From JAJPXI01 sp051867655 (GTDB lineage Bacteria; Bacillota; Clostridia; Oscillospirales; Oscillospiraceae), in contig JBJDYV010000109.1 of NCBI GenBank assembly GCA_051867655.1, positions 1-64,000 of the forward strand: 64,000 nt of DNA, in the 5' to 3' direction. This document shows positions 36,251 through 43,974 of the stretch, one piece after another. Made by a program: the position numbers and the translations under genes. Numbering within the stretch: the first letter of the stretch is position 1; every line of letters begins with the position of its first letter. A model generated the notes under the pieces. That model ran no database searches and had not been told where the DNA came from. It worked only from the letters and a program-made list of their open reading frames with translations.

Positions 36251-36348
36251 GGAAAGTCAAAAATTGAACGAACTTTTCGGAGAAGTGTTGCTTTCTTTCC
36301 CAAAATGGCAAAAAAGTTCGTCTAAATTGTTGATATGTTAAGAATTTG

Positions 36349-37047
36349 TCAATTTTCAGCGGAACTTGCGCGCTCTTTTACCACCACCACGCTGAAGTAG
36401 CTGGAGGTCTCGTCCAGGGTGTCCAGGCTGCGGTGGATCTTTTCCTGCTCCATCCCGCAGCACTCCACCGCCATGGCGTCGAAGCGGCCCGGGTCGATCT
36501 GCTCCCTGACCTTCTTCATGCTCTTGCCGGACTTCATCAGCACCTTGTTCCCGGGGGCGTTCAGAGCCTCCTGCGCGTCCGGGTAGGAGGCGGGGATGAT
36601 CTGAAGGATCTCGCCGCCCTCGCAGAGGGAAATGTCCAGCGCCGCGGCTGCGGCGCAGAAGGAGGGCACTCCGGGGACCATGCGGGTCTCATAGCCCTGT
36701 TGGCGGAGGATGTGGTGCAGATACATAGGGGTGGCGTAGATGGACGGGTCGCCCAGGGTCAGGAATGCCACGTCCCGGCCTTGATCCAGTTTTTCACGGA
36801 TCAGCTGTGCGCAAGCCCTGTGGGCTTCCGCCAGCTTTTCCTTGTCCCGGATCATGGGCATGTCGCAGTACAGAAGCTCCTTGCCTTCGAGAAATTCCGC
36901 GGCGATTTTCTGCGCGGCGTTTTCCGCGGCCCCGCTGCTGGGCAGCGCGGCCACGTCGCAGCTCCGGATGGTCTCCGCCGCCCGGAAGGTCATCAGCTTC
37001 GGGTCCCCCGGGCCGACGCCCACACAGGTAAAAGTCCCTTTTTTCAT
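36349..37047 (-). CDS. cbiL: Precorrin-2/cobalt-factor-2 C20-methyltransferase
   Basis: A 232-residue SAM-dependent methyltransferase of the tetrapyrrole methylase family. The N-terminal GVGPGDPKLMTFRA, LTLGDPSIYATPMY and MVPGVPSFCAAAA segments match CbiL/CobI, which methylates C20 of the corrin precursor. In-frame ATGs at 37068, 37059 and 37047 are possible; 37047 begins at the family start (MKKGTFTCVGVGPG). No other cobalamin gene lies in the window, so it is an orphan. The pathway fits with the corrinoid enzyme encoded at 21.8 kb. Confidence 0.88.
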   Translation of the reverse strand: MKKGTFTCVGVGPGDPKLMTFRAAETIRSCDVAALPSSGAAENAAQKIAAEFLEGKELLYCDMPMIRDKEKLAEAHRACAQLIREKLDQGRDVAFLTLGDPSIYATPMYLHHILRQQGYETRMVPGVPSFCAAAAALDISLCEGGEILQIIPASYPDAQEALNAPGNKVLMKSGKSMKKVREQIDPGRFDAMAVECCGMEQEKIHRSLDTLDETSSYFSVVVVKERASSAEN

Positions 37048-37128
37048 GTCGTTCAGCATTCCTTTCATGGAATTGGAATATTGCTATTAACTTTATCAGT
37101 TCGCGGCCGGGCTGTCAACGGCGCAAAA

Positions 37129-37162
37129 AATCCGGGGCTCCCTGAGCGGGAGACCCCGGATT
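37129..37162 (-). terminator. Terminator of the first citrate synthase gene
   Basis: AATCCGGGG (37129-37137) pairs with CCCCGGATT (37154-37162), extended by CTCCC/GGGAG inside. On the minus strand it is followed by TTTTTT-like sequence. Confidence 0.85.
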
Positions 37163-37166
37163 CGGT

Positions 37167-38531
37167 TTACCGGTTCTTGATGGGGACATAGTCGTGGTGA
37201 TTGCCCACGTAGACGTAGGCGGGGCGGATGATCTTGCCCATGTTGATCAGCTCCTCCATGCGGTGGGCGCTCCAGCCCGCGATGCGGGCCACGGCGAAAA
37301 TGGGCGTGTACAGCTCCAGGGGCAGGTCCAGCATGTGGTAGACGAAGCCGGAGTAGAAGTCCACGTTGGCGGCCACGCCCTTGTAGATCTTCCGCTCGTC
37401 CCCGATGACCTGGGGGGCCAGCCGCTCCACCCGGGAGTACAGGTCGTACTCGTCGGTGCGCCCCTTTTCTTTGGACAGGTTCGCCACAAAGCGGCGGAGG
37501 ATCTCGGCGCGGGGGTCGGACAGGGAGTAGACCGCGTGGCCCATGCCGTAGATCAGCCCCGCTCCGTCAAAGGCCTCCCCGCGCAGCAGGGCGCGCAGGT
37601 AGCGGGTGATCTCCTCGTCGTCGGTCCAGTCCTTCACGTTCTTCTTCATGTCCTCAAACATCTGGATGACCTTGATGTTGGCGCCACCGTGCCTGGGGCC
37701 CTTCAGGGAGGCCAGGGCGGCCGCCATGCAGGAATAGGTGTCGGTGCCCGAGGAGGTGACCACGTGGGTGGTGAAGGTGGAGTTGTTGCCGCCGCCGTGC
37801 TCGGCGTGGAGCATCAGGCAGATGTCCAGCAGGTGGGCCTCCCAGAAGGAGTAGGAGGAGTCGGCGCGCAGCAGGGAGAGAATGTTCTCCGCCGTGGACA
37901 GCTCGGGACGGGGGGCGTGGATGAACAGGGAATTGCCCTCCTTGTAGGTGTAGGCCTGGTAGGAGTACACCGAGAACAGGGGGAAGGTGGCGATGAGCTG
38001 CATGCACTGGCGCACCACGTTGGGCAGGGAGATGTCGTCCGCCTTGTCGTCGTAAGAGGCCATGGTCAGGACGCACTTGGCCAGGGAGTTCATCATGTCG
38101 GAACTGGGGGCCTTCAGGATCACGTCCCGCACAAAGTTGTTGGGCAGCGTGCGGTAATAGGACAGCTGGGCGGTAAAATCGTCCAGCTCCTGCTGGGTGG
38201 GAAGCTGCCCGAACATCAGCAGATAGGCGGTCTCCTCAAAGCCGAACCGCTTTTCGGCCAGGGAGCAGCGCACCAGATCCTCAATGTCGTAGCCCCGGAA
38301 AAAGAGTTTGCCCTCGCAGGGGACCTTTTTCCCGTCCACCAGCTTGTTGGACCGGATCTCGGAGATCTCAGTCAGGCCTGCCACCACGCCGTTGCCGTTC
38401 ACGTCGCGCAGGCCGCGCTTCACGTCGTACTTGCCGTAGTCCGCCGCGTCGATACAGCTGTTTTCCACGCTTAAGGCGGCCAGGGCTTCGATGGCAGGGG
38501 TCACGTCGGAATAGTTGGGGTTGCTTGCCAT
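37167..38531 (-). CDS. gltA: Citrate synthase, paralogue 1
   Basis: A 454-residue citrate/2-methylcitrate synthase. The catalytic residues align: His in EHGGGNNST, His in GMGHAVYSLSDPR and Asp in NVDFYSG. It catalyses condensation of acetyl-CoA and oxaloacetate. A close relative is encoded at 42.4-43.8 kb in the same orientation (shared motifs DVKRGLR, RFGFEETA, LKGPRHGGAN). Upstream are a promoter-associated palindrome and a leader hairpin (38553-38607). Which paralogue supplies citrate for glutamate synthesis and whether one prefers propionyl-CoA cannot be told. Confidence 0.94.
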   Translation of the reverse strand: MASNPNYSDVTPAIEALAALSVENSCIDAADYGKYDVKRGLRDVNGNGVVAGLTEISEIRSNKLVDGKKVPCEGKLFFRGYDIEDLVRCSLAEKRFGFEETAYLLMFGQLPTQQELDDFTAQLSYYRTLPNNFVRDVILKAPSSDMMNSLAKCVLTMASYDDKADDISLPNVVRQCMQLIATFPLFSVYSYQAYTYKEGNSLFIHAPRPELSTAENILSLLRADSSYSFWEAHLLDICLMLHAEHGGGNNSTFTTHVVTSSGTDTYSCMAAALASLKGPRHGGANIKVIQMFEDMKKNVKDWTDDEEITRYLRALLRGEAFDGAGLIYGMGHAVYSLSDPRAEILRRFVANLSKEKGRTDEYDLYSRVERLAPQVIGDERKIYKGVAANVDFYSGFVYHMLDLPLELYTPIFAVARIAGWSAHRMEELINMGKIIRPAYVYVGNHHDYVPIKNR

Positions 38532-38552
38532 AGATCGCTCCTTTCTGACAGG

Positions 38553-38607
38553 GACAGCCGGACGGAAGACCCGTTCGGCTGTCGGATTATATACTCATAG
38601 CGCTATG
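38553..38607 (-). promoter_or_regulatory. Promoter, operator-like palindrome and leader hairpin of gltA paralogue 1
   Basis: On the minus strand a TATAAT box (38592-38587) is preceded by a perfect 12-bp palindrome CATAGCGCTATG (38596-38607) in the -35/-10 spacer. Downstream, 38553-38565 pairs with 38571-38583 in a 13-bp stem (one G-T), in the 5' leader just before the ribosome-binding site. The palindrome is a candidate operator; the hairpin may affect stability or attenuation. Confidence 0.5.
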
Positions 38608-38647
38608 GTAGCATACAATTGTTGCGAATTTGTGAAGATTTGATAAA

Positions 38648-39208
38648 TTATAATTGGAATAAAACGCCAAATACGGCCGAAATTGCGATGAAAACGATGG
38701 GATGGAGTTTTTTCAGCGGGGTAAATTTCAGCAGCAGGAAGATCGCCACCGCCAAAAGGATCGCGGGCCAATTGAACAGAGAAAGGCTGAAACTGACATC
38801 CTCGTGGAGCAGGGCGATCCTGGCCACCTGAAGCAGGGCCGCGGTGATGAGGGCCACCGACGCGGCGCGCAGACCGTAAAACACGCCGTCCACCACCTTG
38901 GACCGGCGAAATTTCTGAAGAAATTTCGCGATGATCAGAATGATGATGATGGACGGGAAGACCAGACCCAGCGTAGCAATCACGCCGCCGGGCAGCCCGC
39001 CGGTGGCAAAGCCCACGTAGGTGGCCATGTTGACCCCCATGGGGCCCGGGGTGGATTCGGAGATGGCGATCATATCAGCCAGCTGGCCGGGGGTAAACCA
39101 TCCGGTGCGCTCGCCCAGGTCGGTCAGAAAAGGGATGGTCGCCAGTCCTCCGCCCACCGAGAACAGGCCTACTTTGCAGAACTCAAAAAACAAACGCAGG
39201 TAGAGCAT
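38648..39208 (-). CDS. Chromate transporter subunit (short CHR protein) B
   Basis: A 186-residue membrane protein of the CHR family, with SVGGGLATIPFL near the N-terminus, ESTPGPMGVNMATYVG and five to six hydrophobic segments. It is the half-size type, which works as a pair with a second half-size protein; that partner is immediately upstream. The start ATG overlaps the partner's stop (TAATG). Chromate export is the family activity; the natural substrate may be sulfate or another oxyanion. Confidence 0.88.
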   Translation of the reverse strand: MLYLRLFFEFCKVGLFSVGGGLATIPFLTDLGERTGWFTPGQLADMIAISESTPGPMGVNMATYVGFATGGLPGGVIATLGLVFPSIIIILIIAKFLQKFRRSKVVDGVFYGLRAASVALITAALLQVARIALLHEDVSFSLSLFNWPAILLAVAIFLLLKFTPLKKLHPIVFIAISAVFGVLFQL

Positions 39209-39798
39209 TATTTCAGCCCTCCCTTTGCGGCGCGGATGCACAGCCCCGCCGCTCCGGCTACGATGACCAGCACCACCGGGGAGAACAGGTAGCCCAGGAT
39301 TACGCCCAGTACGCCGCCGGGCAGGGGCAGAAACGCGCCCAACGCGGCCAGGACAAGCACCACCCAGTACAGAACGCGGGTAGGCCAGTCGACAACGGAG
39401 GTTTTATACAGCTTGAGAACGCTGGACAGAATGAGCGCCACCACCCCGGCCCGAATGCCGTTGAAGGCGTGGACGACCCACTGGATGTGCATGAAGTTTT
39501 GCAGGAAAGCGGCAATGGCCAGGATGATGACAAGGGAGGGAAACACCAACCCCAGAGTGGCCACCACACCTCCGGCAACCCCGGCGCGGCTGGAGCCCAC
39601 AAAGGTGGCGGTGTTGACCGCGATGACGCCCGGCGTACACTGGCCCACGGCGTAGTAGTCGGCCAGGTCCTCCTCGGTGGCCCACCCCTTTTTCTCCACC
39701 ACCTCCCGCTGGAGGATGGGAAGCATGGCATAGCCGCCGCCGAAGGTGCACACGCCCACGCGGGCGAAGGTCAGAAATAGGTCGAGATAGAGATTCAT
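39208..39798 (-). CDS. Chromate transporter subunit (short CHR protein) A
   Basis: A 196-residue half-size CHR protein: FGGGYAMLPILQREVVE, CTPGVIAVNTATFVGSS and five to six hydrophobic segments. The open frame runs on to 39903, but the ATG at 39798 has AGGAGGG upstream and a family-like start. A near-copy of its first 17 codons lies at 39953-40003, with mostly synonymous changes (see the repeat and pseudogene entries). Coupled to the second subunit by a one-base overlap. Confidence 0.88.
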   Translation of the reverse strand: MNLYLDLFLTFARVGVCTFGGGYAMLPILQREVVEKKGWATEEDLADYYAVGQCTPGVIAVNTATFVGSSRAGVAGGVVATLGLVFPSLVIILAIAAFLQNFMHIQWVVHAFNGIRAGVVALILSSVLKLYKTSVVDWPTRVLYWVVLVLAALGAFLPLPGGVLGVILGYLFSPVVLVIVAGAAGLCIRAAKGGLK

Positions 39799-39952
39799 GC
39801 TGTCAAAACCCTCCTGCCTTGTCGGCGTGTGCACCGGGGCCCCGCACGGCGGGGCGCGGCCACTGCCGCGAAGGGGCATGGGATTCACTTCCAGGCCCCG
39901 CAATTGAAATCATGAAATGGGGCCCCCGGCGCGCCAGAGGCGCGTTGGGGAG
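39799..39952 (+). repeat. Hairpin-rich insert 2 (between chrA and the ghost junction)
   Basis: A non-coding insert, in plus orientation. It holds GCCCCGC/GCGGGGC and CGCGGC/GCCGCG hairpins, then GGATTCACTTCC, GCAATTGAAATCAT and the core hairpin at 39924-39950 (CCCC, a GCGCGCC-type stem and GGGG). The same order of modules occurs in the nusA insert at 46.8 kb. The first part (39799-39825) carries the chrA ribosome-binding site. Confidence 0.75.
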
Positions 39953-40063
39953 ACAGACGCCCACGCGGGCGAAGGTAAAGAACAAATCCAAATACAGATT
40001 CATAGCTTACTCCAGCCCCTCCAGTTCGTCCAGCCATAAAGTGGCTGCGGCATCGGAGGGCAT
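39953..40063 (-). pseudogene. Ghost nadE-chrA junction (duplicate gene ends)
   Basis: Read on the minus strand: 40063-40007 encodes the last 18 residues and stop of NadE again, then 3 bases, then 40003-39953 encodes the first 17 residues of ChrA again. Against the intact copies (40263-40207 and 39798-39748) I count 12 differences in 57 bases with two amino-acid changes and 11 in 51 with one, so most are synonymous. The two pieces are joined as they would be in an uninterrupted nadE-chrA operon. The 66-codon frame here (40003-39803) is not a gene. Confidence 0.8.
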
Positions 40064-40206
40064 GCGCCTCGTCGGCACAAGCTCCATATGCCTCGCTTCC
40101 GGCCAGGGCCGAAAGCTCGTCCATTCCGCTGTGCCTCCTCTCCCCAGAAAAACGCTTTGCGTTTTTCCGGGGGCCCCGTGGGGGCGACTGGCTTCCCGGA
40201 TCATAC
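40064..40206 (-). repeat. Hairpin-rich insert 1 (between nadE and the ghost junction)
   Basis: A non-coding insert in minus orientation. The core hairpin is at 40142-40173: CCCC, stem GAAAAACGC/GCGTTTTTC, GGGG, flanked by GGGGCCCC. It is followed, on the minus strand, by GAGAGGAGGCACAGCGGAAT and a CTTTCGGCC/GGCCGGAAG hairpin, a downstream module not seen in the other two inserts. The core matches inserts 2 and 3 with a changed but still paired stem. Confidence 0.75.
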
Positions 40207-42126
40207 TCATTCCAGTCCCTCCAGTTCGTCCATCCATAGGGTCACAGCAGCATCGCTGGGCATCCGCCAGTCGCCCCGGGGGGAGAGTGTGACCGAACCC
40301 ACCTTGGGCCCGTCGGGCAGGCAGGAGCGCTTGAACTGCTGGGCGAAGAAGCGGCGGTAGAAATTCTTTTCCCACTTCAGGATGGTGGCGCGGTCGTAGG
40401 TCCGGCCGAAGGCGTGCTCCGCCAGCCGCAGCACTTTTTTGGGCGGGAAGCCCCAGCGGATGGCGTAATACAGGAAGAAGTCGTGCAGCTCGTAGGGGCC
40501 CACCAGGTCCTCGGTCTTCTGGCTGATCCGCCCGTCCACGGCGGGCAGCAGCTCGGGGGAGACAGGGGTGTCCAGAATGTCGGCCAGCACGTGGGAGAGC
40601 TCCGGTTCGGTCTGGGCTTTGTCCCCGCAGATGTGACTGACCAGATGGCGCACCAGGGTCTTGGGGATGGAGGCGTTGACGCCGTACATGCTCATGTGGT
40701 CGCCGTTGTAGGTGGCCCAGCCCAGGGCCAGCTCGGACAGGTCGCCGGTGCCGATGACCAGCCCGCCGTTCTGGTTGGCAATGTCCATCAGCACTTGGGT
40801 GCGCTCCCGGGCCTGGGCGTTTTCAAAGGTCACGTCGTGGTTGTCCATGGACTGCCCGATGTCGCGGAAGTGCTGCTTAACGGCGGCGCCGATGTCGATG
40901 CGCTTCAGGGTGCAGCCCAGTTGGGTGGCCAGTTCCACGGCGTTGTCCCGGGTGCGGTCTGTGGTGCCGAAGCAGGGCATGGTCACGGCGACGATGTCGC
41001 TGGACGGCCGGTCCAGCAGCTTCATGGCCAGCGTGGTGATCAGAATAGCCAGGGTAGAGTCCAGCCCGCCGGACAGGCCCACAACGGCCGTCTTTGCTCC
41101 GGTGTGCTCCAGGCGCTTTTTCAGGCCCAGGGCAGCGATTTTCAGGATCTCCTCGCAGCGCTCCGCCCGGTCCTCCGCGCCGGCGGGGACAAAGGGAGTG
41201 GGGGAGACGGGGCGGGTCAGGGTGGTGGTGGAGCTCTCCAGAGAGAAGCTGCTGCCGTTCACGAGCCCGGCGTTTCCCGGGAAGGTGTTCATGCGCCGCC
41301 GCTCAAAGGCCAGCTTATCCACGTCGATCTCACTGACAGTCAGACCGGTGGAAAAGCGGCGTTCCTTCAAAAGAATGCCGTTTTCCGCGATCAGGTTGTG
41401 TCCGGCGAACACCATATCGGTGGTGGATTCGCCCTCCCCCGCGTCGGCGTACACGTAGCCGCACACCAGCCGGGCGGACTGGCCGGTGACCAGGGCGCGG
41501 CGGTACTCCGCCTTGCCCACCACCTCGTCGGAGGCGGACAGGTTCAGGATCAACGTGGCGCCCCGCGCGGCCAGCTCCGAGGAGGGCGGCGTCACGGCCC
41601 AAAGGTCTTCGCAGATCTCCACGCCGACGGTCAGGTGGGGCATCGTCTCGCAGGAGAACAGCTGGCGGGCGGAGAGAAGAGTCTGCTGCCCCGCCACGGT
41701 GACTGCCATGCCGCCGTCCCCGGCCGGGGCGGCGGTGAACCAGCGCACCTCGTAGAACTCGCCATAGTTGGGGATGTAGGTCTTGGGTACCAGGCCCAGG
41801 AGCTTCCCCCTGTGGATCACCGCAGCGCAGTTGTACAGCTTGCCCTGAACACGCACGGGCAGGCCCAAAGCGGTGAGCATATCCAAATTCTTGGTGGCCT
41901 CCAAAATGGTAGTCAGTCCCTCCTCGGCCCCCTTGAGCAGGGTGTCCTGCAAAAACAGGTCGCCGCAGGTGTACCCCGTCAGGCACAGCTCGGGCAGAAC
42001 CAGCACCCGCACTCCCTGGCGGTCTGCCTCCCGCATCAGGGTAAAAATCTGTTCCGCGTTGTGCCGGCAGTCGGCTACCTTGATCTCGGGGGTGCCCGCC
42101 GCGACCTTTACAAAACCGTCACGCAT
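40207..42126 (-). CDS. nadE: Glutamine-dependent NAD+ synthetase
   Basis: A 639-residue two-domain enzyme. The N-terminal nitrilase-type amidase has the catalytic triad Glu (LVLPELCLTGYTCGDLF), Lys (LVPKTYIPNYGEF) and Cys (VGVEICEDLW). The synthetase domain carries the ATP loop LSGGLDSTLAI and GTGDLSELALGW. It converts deamido-NAD, ATP and glutamine to NAD+. The ATG at 42126 has AAGGTG upstream; the longer start at 42141 overlaps that site. The last 19 codons are present a second time downstream as a relic (40007-40063). Confidence 0.95.
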   Translation of the reverse strand: MRDGFVKVAAGTPEIKVADCRHNAEQIFTLMREADRQGVRVLVLPELCLTGYTCGDLFLQDTLLKGAEEGLTTILEATKNLDMLTALGLPVRVQGKLYNCAAVIHRGKLLGLVPKTYIPNYGEFYEVRWFTAAPAGDGGMAVTVAGQQTLLSARQLFSCETMPHLTVGVEICEDLWAVTPPSSELAARGATLILNLSASDEVVGKAEYRRALVTGQSARLVCGYVYADAGEGESTTDMVFAGHNLIAENGILLKERRFSTGLTVSEIDVDKLAFERRRMNTFPGNAGLVNGSSFSLESSTTTLTRPVSPTPFVPAGAEDRAERCEEILKIAALGLKKRLEHTGAKTAVVGLSGGLDSTLAILITTLAMKLLDRPSSDIVAVTMPCFGTTDRTRDNAVELATQLGCTLKRIDIGAAVKQHFRDIGQSMDNHDVTFENAQARERTQVLMDIANQNGGLVIGTGDLSELALGWATYNGDHMSMYGVNASIPKTLVRHLVSHICGDKAQTEPELSHVLADILDTPVSPELLPAVDGRISQKTEDLVGPYELHDFFLYYAIRWGFPPKKVLRLAEHAFGRTYDRATILKWEKNFYRRFFAQQFKRSCLPDGPKVGSVTLSPRGDWRMPSDAAVTLWMDELEGLE

Positions 42127-42189
42127 GAGAATCACCTTCATGTAAAAGTTGATATTGTATCTGTATCATACCCCTTTTTTCCCGAAAAC

Positions 42190-42225
42190 GCAACAAGTCC
42201 CGGCCGCGCAGCCGGGACTTGTTGC
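42190..42225 (-). terminator. Terminator of the second citrate synthase gene
   Basis: GCAACAAGTCCCGGC (42190-42204) pairs perfectly with GCCGGGACTTGTTGC (42211-42225); on the minus strand it is followed by GTTTTC. It lies 156 bases beyond the stop codon at 42381, leaving a long 3' untranslated region. Confidence 0.88.
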
Positions 42226-42380
42226 TGTGTGTGTTGTTTGCGAAAGGAATGGAGAGGGAATTGAAAGGGGAATGGAAATGTTGGTTCGTGTTTCATGCCT
42301 GTTCCGATGATTAAGATACAGGATAATTGCGGCTAAATCATGACCTCATTGTGAATAAATTGTAAACCCTGAGCCCTTCC
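42226..42380 (-). other. 3' untranslated region of citrate synthase paralogue 2
   Basis: 155 bases between the gltA2 stop and its terminator. It is AT-richer than its surroundings and has no ORF or clear hairpin. It may be a processed 3'-UTR small RNA or simply spacer. Confidence 0.35.
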
Positions 42381-43799
42381 TTAGCTCCGCTGATCCAATG
42401 GTATGAAAGGCTTGCTGGGGGCCACAGCCTTGTAGGCGGGACGGATGATCCGGTTGCCGGGATTGTAGACCTCTTCCACGCGGTGAGCGCACCAGCCCAC
42501 CATGCGGGCGATGGCAAACAGGGGGGTGTACAGCTCCGGGGGAATGCCCATCATTTTATACACCAGGCCAGAGTACATATCCACGTTGGCGCAGACCACC
42601 TTGCTCTCCCCCTTCTCCTGGGCGAAGACCTCGGGGGTCAGCCGCTCCACCGTCTCGAACAGCTCAAATTCCTCCAGCATGCCCTTCTTGGCGGCCACGT
42701 TCTTGGCAAACTTCTTCAGGATGACGGCACGGGGGTCGGACAGGGTGTAGATGGCGTGGCCCATGCCGTAGATCAGGCCGGAGCCGTCGCCCGCATCCTT
42801 GCGGATGAGCTTGGTCAGATAGGCGCGGACCTCGTCGTCGTCCTTCCAGTCCCGCACGTCCTGCTCGATGTAGCCGAACATCTCCATGACCTTCTTGTTG
42901 GCACCGCCGTGGCGGGGGCCCTTCAGCGAGCCGACAGCGGCCGCGATGGAGGAGTAGATGTCGGTGCCAGTGGAGGAGAGAACACGGCAGGCGAAGGCGG
43001 AGTTGTTGCCGCCGCCGTGCTCCATGTGCAAAACCAGGCACAGGTCCAGCAGCTTGGCCTCGTCCTCGGTGTACTTGTTGTCGTGGCGCAGGGAGTACAG
43101 GAAGTTCTCCGCCACGCTCAGGCCGGGCTGGGGGCGGTGCAGATACAGGGAATCATTGTCGAAATAGTGTTGCTTGACCGCAAAGGCATGTGCTACGATA
43201 GTGGGGCAGCGGGCGATCAGCCGCATGGACTGGTCCAGCTGATTGGCCAGACTGTTGTTGTCCGGGTCGGGGTCATAGGAGTACAGCGCCAGCACCGAGC
43301 GGGCCAGCTTGTTCATGACGTCCCGGCTGGGGGCCTTGATGATCATGTCCTCGGTGAACATGGGCGGCAGGGTGTGGTAATAGCACAAAATCTCCTTGAA
43401 CTCCTCCAACTGCGCCCGGGTGGGCAGCGCGCCGAACAGTAGCAGGAAGGCGGTCTCCTCAAAGCCGAAGCGGTTCTCGCTCATAAAGCCGCCGATCAGG
43501 TCGTTGACGTCGATGCCACGGTAGATCAGACGGCCCTGGTCGGGGATCTTTTCGCCGTCCTGCATGTAGTAGCCCTGGACGTTGCCGATCTGGGTCACGC
43601 CGGCCATGACGCCGGTGCCGTCGGCATTGCGCAGGCCGCGCTTCACATCCCATTTTTGATAGTAGGATGCGTCGATATAGTTATTACGCTGGAATTCTCC
43701 GCATAGATTGGTGATAAAGTCCCGGGAAGCGGAAATCGTGTGGTCGCTCTGGTACCCCTCGGGACAGGCGTTCGGCCCGCCAGCAAATCCGATTTGCAT
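42381..43799 (-). CDS. gltA: Citrate synthase, paralogue 2
   Basis: A 472-residue citrate synthase, homologous along its whole length to the gene at 37.2-38.5 kb. Catalytic residues are His in EHGGGNNSA, His in GMGHAIYTLSDPR and Asp in NVDMYSG. The N-terminus has an extra segment of about 18 residues. The start has AAGGAG; promoter at 43837-43865. Both paralogues keep all catalytic residues, so both should be active. It heads its own transcript with a 155-base 3' UTR. Confidence 0.94.
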   Translation of the reverse strand: MQIGFAGGPNACPEGYQSDHTISASRDFITNLCGEFQRNNYIDASYYQKWDVKRGLRNADGTGVMAGVTQIGNVQGYYMQDGEKIPDQGRLIYRGIDVNDLIGGFMSENRFGFEETAFLLLFGALPTRAQLEEFKEILCYYHTLPPMFTEDMIIKAPSRDVMNKLARSVLALYSYDPDPDNNSLANQLDQSMRLIARCPTIVAHAFAVKQHYFDNDSLYLHRPQPGLSVAENFLYSLRHDNKYTEDEAKLLDLCLVLHMEHGGGNNSAFACRVLSSTGTDIYSSIAAAVGSLKGPRHGGANKKVMEMFGYIEQDVRDWKDDDEVRAYLTKLIRKDAGDGSGLIYGMGHAIYTLSDPRAVILKKFAKNVAAKKGMLEEFELFETVERLTPEVFAQEKGESKVVCANVDMYSGLVYKMMGIPPELYTPLFAIARMVGWCAHRVEEVYNPGNRIIRPAYKAVAPSKPFIPLDQRS

Positions 43800-43836
43800 G
43801 ATTTGTGTCTCCTTTGCCCATTTTCAAATTTGATTT

Positions 43837-43865
43837 ATTGTACGCCCTTTTTGCGGCTGAGTCAA
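43837..43865 (-). promoter_or_regulatory. Promoter of citrate synthase paralogue 2
   Basis: On the minus strand: TTGACT (43865-43860), a 17-base spacer and TACAAT (43842-43837), 37 bases before the start codon. Confidence 0.85.
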
Positions 43866-43974
43866 CTAAAACGCCAAAAACACGAAAAATTTTCCTCCGG
43901 ATTCCGGGGACGAACGCATGGAAAAATTGAAATATATGAGCTGGAAACTTGCAAAAACACAAAGGAGGAACGTG

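Noticed and set aside
39803..40003. 66-codon ORF starting like ChrA
   Set aside because: Only the first 17 codons match ChrA; the rest reads through a repeat insert. It is treated as part of the gene-end relic.
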